A stretch of DNA of 16,697 nucleotides. Origin: Tannerellaceae bacterium. GTDB taxonomy: Bacteria; Bacteroidota; Bacteroidia; Bacteroidales; Tannerellaceae. Below, piece after piece: positions 13,736 through 16,697 of this stretch (positions are counted from its first letter, which is position 1; every line of letters starts with the position of its first letter). The DNA lies in the NCBI GenBank assembly GCA_031267205.1, contig JAIRZN010000079.1, positions 1-16,697 on the forward strand, given 5' to 3'. A model generated the notes under the pieces. The model did not search any database. It worked only from the letters and a program-made list of their open reading frames with translations, and was not told the origin of the DNA. Position numbers and translations under genes: made by a program.

Positions 13736-13910
13736 TCTTAACCTGTTTTTGACCGATTCTCCTTACGCAGGATCGCCCGCAGCGTTTGCGGTCGCCTCAA
13801 AGCCTCCGTCGACTTTTCCGGCTTTCCTGTACATTACTGCAGGAAACATCCTTCGGAAACAAAGAATCGGGCGTGATTATACTTATTGTTGCTTGTAAAG
13901 TTAGGAATAA
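13736..13910. other. Divergent intergenic region, upstream half
   Basis: This is part of a 311-base gap between the FabK-like gene (-) and the TolC gene (+). It has a G/C-rich block (about 13760-13830) next to A/T-rich DNA. I see no standard promoter box for the minus-strand gene and no RNA gene here. The remaining part of the gap holds the operators and sigma-54 promoter listed separately. Confidence 0.5.
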
Positions 13911-13929
13911 GTGTCTAATTATTGGACAC
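13911..13929. promoter_or_regulatory. Upstream palindromic operator (site 1)
   Basis: GTGTCTAAT-T-ATTGGACAC is a 9+1+9 palindrome with one mismatched pair, centred on 13920. Its right half equals that of site 2. The centre is about -111 from the transcription start predicted for the sigma-54 promoter, fitting an enhancer (upstream activating) site. Confidence 0.75.
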
Positions 13930-13930
13930 C

Positions 13931-13951
13931 ACTGTCCAATTATTGGACAGT
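13931..13951. promoter_or_regulatory. Downstream palindromic operator (site 2)
   Basis: A perfect 21-base palindrome with arms ACTGTCCAAT and ATTGGACAGT around a central T at 13941. Its centre is exactly 21 bp from that of site 1, two turns of B-DNA, so two dimers would bind the same face. At about -90 from the predicted start it is suited to an NtrC-type activator. A repressor such as a TetR-type protein is an alternative reading. Confidence 0.8.
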
Positions 13952-14004
13952 CGCGGGAAACGGGCATTCCGCCAATTGCTTGAGACGTAGTTGTATATAT
14001 GTTC

Positions 14005-14020
14005 TGGCACGTCGTTTGCT
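14005..14020 (+). promoter_or_regulatory. Sigma-54 (RpoN) -24/-12 promoter of the export operon
   Basis: TGGCACG-TCGT-TTGCT matches the sigma-54 consensus TGGCACG-N4-TTGCW at all fixed positions, with the preferred C before it. The GG/GC elements have standard spacing. Transcription should start near 14031, about 16 bases before the TolC ATG at 14047. Such promoters need an ATP-hydrolysing enhancer-binding protein, for which the two palindromes upstream are the obvious sites. Confidence 0.85.
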
Positions 14021-14046
14021 ATTTATTATGCAGAAACATCTATATT

Positions 14047-15378
14047 ATGAATGCTATAAAACTGTTTATGATCATTTGGACGCTTACGGCGATGACGGCC
14101 GGAGCGCAGGAGAAGCTCTGGACGATGGACGACTGTATGCGTTACGCTGTCGAACACAGTCCGGCTGTACGCAGGCAGGCGTATACCTACGACACTTACA
14201 AGGCGGAACAGACCTCCTCCGTGGCCTCCTTCTTGCCTTCAATCGAGGTGGGTGCGGCGGCGAGGTACAGTTTCGGACGAGCTGTCGACCCGGAGACTAA
14301 CACCTACGTCAACACGACTACCTTCAACAATTATTACGAGGGATACGCCTCGATGCCGGTCTTCCGAGGAGGACAGTTAGTCAACCAGTGGAGGCTGGCC
14401 AAGGCTAACCGTCAGATGGGTATGAACGATGTGCTGAAGGAGAAGGACGACCTGGCGCTTAACACCATGGAGGCCTTCGTGAACGTGGTTTATTATCAAG
14501 GCTCCGTACGCTTCGCCGCCGAGAAGCTGGAGGAAAGTTCGCGTATGCTTTACAAGACGAGGCGACAGGAAGAACTTGGTCTCAAAGGAAAGGCGGACGT
14601 GGCGCAGATAGAAGCTCAGGCTGCAGCCGACGACTACGTGCTGACGCATCAGCAGAATCTTTGCAACACGGCCATGCTGAAGCTCAAGGAGTATATGAAC
14701 TTTCCTTACGGGACGGAGCTCGAAGTAGATACGATTATCGCTACGGCCGGCTACCTGCACGCCGACGAATCGGTAAGCGATATTTTCGACTATGCCGCGA
14801 ACAGCAACCCGGCTGCGCTCCAGGCTGCCTTCAAGCTCAAGGCCGCGCAGATGCAACATTTAGTGCAGAAGGGGAAACTCTTCCCTTCCGTAACCTTCTC
14901 GGCCGGTATTAACACCGGATACTTCGAGAACCTCAAGGCGGACGCGGCGCCGGCGTCGTTCGGCTCGCAGTTCAGGAACAATCGCGGCGAGTACCTGTCG
15001 TTGAGCGTAACTTATCCGCTCTTCGACGGATTGACGCGAGTAACCGACGTCCGCCGCGCACGCAATAACGTCCGCATAGCCATCGAGCAGCAGTCCGAGA
15101 CGCTTCGCCAATTGCAAACCGCCATCGAACAAAGCGTGGCCGACCGCGAAGGCTATGCCAAGGAGAGCGTACAGATGGAGAAGAAGCTGGCGGCCGACCT
15201 TATGGCCTACCAGGTGACGCTGCGCAAGTTTGAAGAAGGGCTGATGAGCCCGCTCGACCTTCAGACCAGCGCTAACATACTGCTCGAATCCAAGGCCAAC
15301 CTCTTGCAGCGAAAGCTGATGTACCTCCTCAAATGCCGCCAGGTGGACTATTACAAAGGCGGCGAACTGATACGGTAA
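14047..15378 (+). CDS. TolC-family outer-membrane efflux/export factor
   Basis: This is a 443-residue protein from the ATG at 14047. An in-frame ATG at 13999 was rejected because the extra 16 codons lie over the sigma-54 promoter, and because the 14047 start gives a textbook signal peptide (MNAIKLFMIIWTLTAMTAGA, cleavage near residue 20). The mature protein has two outer-membrane efflux protein (OEP) repeats. The first runs from WTMDDCMRYAVEHSPAV through a long helical part to LKLKEYMNFP. The second begins DIFDYAANSNPALQA-like (key ANSNPA) and ends in FEEGLMSPLDLQTSANILLESKANL, the usual C-terminal helix pattern. YSFGRAVDPETNTYVN is the first beta segment and LSVTYPLFDGLTR the second. It forms the trimeric exit duct for a tripartite pump and is followed after 48 bases by its adaptor gene. 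The substrate is unknown. Confidence 0.94.
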   Translation: MNAIKLFMIIWTLTAMTAGAQEKLWTMDDCMRYAVEHSPAVRRQAYTYDTYKAEQTSSVASFLPSIEVGAAARYSFGRAVDPETNTYVNTTTFNNYYEGYASMPVFRGGQLVNQWRLAKANRQMGMNDVLKEKDDLALNTMEAFVNVVYYQGSVRFAAEKLEESSRMLYKTRRQEELGLKGKADVAQIEAQAAADDYVLTHQQNLCNTAMLKLKEYMNFPYGTELEVDTIIATAGYLHADESVSDIFDYAANSNPAALQAAFKLKAAQMQHLVQKGKLFPSVTFSAGINTGYFENLKADAAPASFGSQFRNNRGEYLSLSVTYPLFDGLTRVTDVRRARNNVRIAIEQQSETLRQLQTAIEQSVADREGYAKESVQMEKKLAADLMAYQVTLRKFEEGLMSPLDLQTSANILLESKANLLQRKLMYLLKCRQVDYYKGGELIR

Positions 15379-15426
15379 CTCATGACAGGTAAATTATAAC
15401 CGATAACTCGTAATTCAAAATATATT

Positions 15427-16677
15427 ATGGACATACAACTGAAAAAGAAAAAAGGCCTACGCAAAAAACACATCCCCTACGTGGCCGGAGGCGCCCTGTT
15501 CGCCGTAATGCTGGGGTGGATAATTTTTGGTGACCACTCGGCGACGCTGCGGATTGACGCACGCGGTATAAGCGTGGGAGAAGCGCGCTTTGATCTGTTC
15601 AACGACTTCGTCCGCGTTGACGGACAGGTGCAGCCCATTACGGTGGTGCAATTAAGCCCCGAAGAGGGCGGCATAGTGCAGGAACGTGTTGTAGAGGAAG
15701 GTGCGCAGGTGCGACGCGGCGACGTTATCGTACGCCTTAGCAACTCCGCCCTCGACCTCCAGATACTTAGCGCAGAAGCCGAACTGGCCGAGAAACAGAA
15801 CTTCCTGCGCAACACGCAGGTCGCAATGGAGCAGGACCGCCTCAACAACCAGAATGAGAAGCTCCAACTACAACTCGAGACAACGCGCAAACAACGCGCC
15901 TACCTCCAGCAGGAAACGCTATACGGAGAAAGCCTCATCGCTCGCGAAGAATACCTCCAGTCCAAAGAGGACTACGATTTGGCCATCGAAAAACACGCCC
16001 TCATCATGGAACGCCTGCGGCAAGACTCGATATACCGCACGATACAGGTGGATGTAATGGAGGATAACCTCGACAATATGCGACGCAACGTCATACTCAT
16101 ACGACAGCGCAAAGATCATCTCGATATACGCTCGCAAATAGACGGCGAGCTGGGACTGCTCGATGTAGTCCTCGGACAAAATGTTTCGCCCGGACAGAAG
16201 ATCGGACAGATTAACGACCTCTCCGACTACAAAGTCGAGGCCCTGATTGACGAACATTATATCGACCGCGTGCGCACGGGACTTAACGCTACCTTCGAAC
16301 GGCAGGGCGCAAGCTACGCCTTGATCGTGCGAAAGGTCTACCCCGAAGTGCGCGAAGGACGCTTCCGCACCGACTTCGTCTTCACCGGCGAACGCCCCGA
16401 CAACATACGCAGCGGACAGACTTACTACATTAACCTCGAACTCGGACAGCCGACCGAGAGCGTAATTATTCCCAAAGGCACCTTCTTCCAGAATACGGGT
16501 GGAAACTGGATATTTGTCCTCGACGCCGACGGCCGGCGAGCTTACCGACGCTCCATACGCATCGGACGGCAGAACCCGCAGTTCTACGAAGTCCTCGAAG
16601 GCCTCGAAGCAGGCGAGCGCGTCATAGTATCCAGCTACGAAAGCTACAAGGACAACCAAATACTCATCCTCGATTAA
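15427..16677 (+). CDS. HlyD/MacA-type periplasmic adaptor (membrane fusion protein)
   Basis: This 416-residue protein has a basic cytosolic N-terminus (KKKKGLRKKH), one membrane helix (~17-35) and a periplasmic body. A biotinyl-lipoyl half-motif (VDGQVQPITVVQLSPEEGGIVQERVVEEGAQVRRGDVIVRL, ~64-104, given by its key residues Gly66, Glu79-Gly82, Gly92, Gly98) leads into a long coiled coil (~107-235, Gln/Glu/Leu rich). The second lipoyl half (IRSQIDGELGLLDVVLGQNVSPGQKIGQI, ~234-262) and beta-barrel and membrane-proximal domains (to 416, with GLEAGERVIVSSYESYKD) follow. It links an inner-membrane transporter to the TolC-type duct. The anchor helix rather than a lipobox and the long coiled coil suggest an ABC transporter of the MacB/FtsX kind as partner, which would be encoded just past the window edge. 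It is probably co-transcribed with the TolC gene from the sigma-54 promoter. Confidence 0.92.
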   Translation: MDIQLKKKKGLRKKHIPYVAGGALFAVMLGWIIFGDHSATLRIDARGISVGEARFDLFNDFVRVDGQVQPITVVQLSPEEGGIVQERVVEEGAQVRRGDVIVRLSNSALDLQILSAEAELAEKQNFLRNTQVAMEQDRLNNQNEKLQLQLETTRKQRAYLQQETLYGESLIAREEYLQSKEDYDLAIEKHALIMERLRQDSIYRTIQVDVMEDNLDNMRRNVILIRQRKDHLDIRSQIDGELGLLDVVLGQNVSPGQKIGQINDLSDYKVEALIDEHYIDRVRTGLNATFERQGASYALIVRKVYPEVREGRFRTDFVFTGERPDNIRSGQTYYINLELGQPTESVIIPKGTFFQNTGGNWIFVLDADGRRAYRRSIRIGRQNPQFYEVLEGLEAGERVIVSSYESYKDNQILILD

Positions 16678-16697
16678 TCGCTATACATTAATATATA

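Noticed and set aside
13763..13849. 28-residue minus-strand ORF between the FabK-like and TolC genes, preceded by AAGG
   Set aside because: Too short to judge, no known family and no promoter box; G/C-rich composition alone can keep such a frame open.
15919..16659. 246-codon minus-strand ORF opposite the HlyD-type gene
   Set aside because: Antisense shadow of a well supported adaptor gene; no domain, leader or promoter.
1..16697. tRNA, rRNA, CRISPR array, insertion-sequence ends
   Set aside because: I looked in all intergenic gaps on both strands and found no cloverleaf, spaced direct-repeat series, transposase or terminal inverted repeat pair.

Overview
The window reads as chromosomal DNA of a member of the Bacteroidales (Bacteroidota). 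The support is (a) family content: a DUF4301 protein, a Bacteroides-type tyrosine recombinase and a eukaryotic-type branching enzyme; (b) six TAnnTTTG boxes, the -7 element of the Bacteroidetes primary sigma factor, placed just upstream of genes; and (c) A/T-rich leaders without strong Shine-Dalgarno sequences. A Tannerella/Parabacteroides-like genus is a guess I cannot test. No rRNA, tRNA, CRISPR array or insertion sequence was seen.

Layout. 1-711 (+): C-terminal part of an AAA_14/DUF4143 ATPase cut by the window edge. 780-1849 (-): a yefM-yoeB toxin-antitoxin pair followed by a small PH-domain membrane protein, probably one transcript. 1903-3429 (-): DUF4301 protein that carries motifs resembling UDP-sugar pyrophosphorylases. 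3536-4726 (-): a lone tyrosine recombinase with an A/T palindrome upstream. 4881-7899 (-): glgB-manA (glycogen branching enzyme and mannose-6-phosphate isomerase) separated by 1 base. 7995-10280 (+): a CPA2 cation/proton antiporter resembling plant CHX exchangers, divergent from glgB. 10281-10653: A/T-rich gap with a possible 50-residue ORF. 10654-12030 (-): an unrecognised 458-residue protein with a basic head and acidic tail. 12128-12718 (-): ICMT/PEMT-like membrane methyltransferase. 12827-13735 (-): FabK/nitronate-monooxygenase-like flavoprotein. 14047-16677 (+): TolC-type outer-membrane factor and HlyD-type adaptor, the first two genes of an efflux or export operon that continues beyond the window.

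The most notable signal is the control region of that last operon. A sequence matching the sigma-54 -24/-12 consensus at every fixed position (14005-14020) lies 26 bases before the TolC start codon. It is preceded by two tandem palindromes whose centres are exactly 21 bp apart (13920 and 13941), at about -111 and -90 from the predicted transcription start. This is the classical geometry of an NtrC-type enhancer-binding protein working on an RpoN promoter. It also shows that the longest possible TolC ORF (from 13999) is wrong, because its extra N-terminus would lie on the promoter. No activator gene is in the window; one is predicted downstream or elsewhere.

The DUF4301, manA and glgB cluster suggests a sugar-phosphate, nucleotide-sugar and glycogen neighbourhood, interrupted by the recombinase gene.
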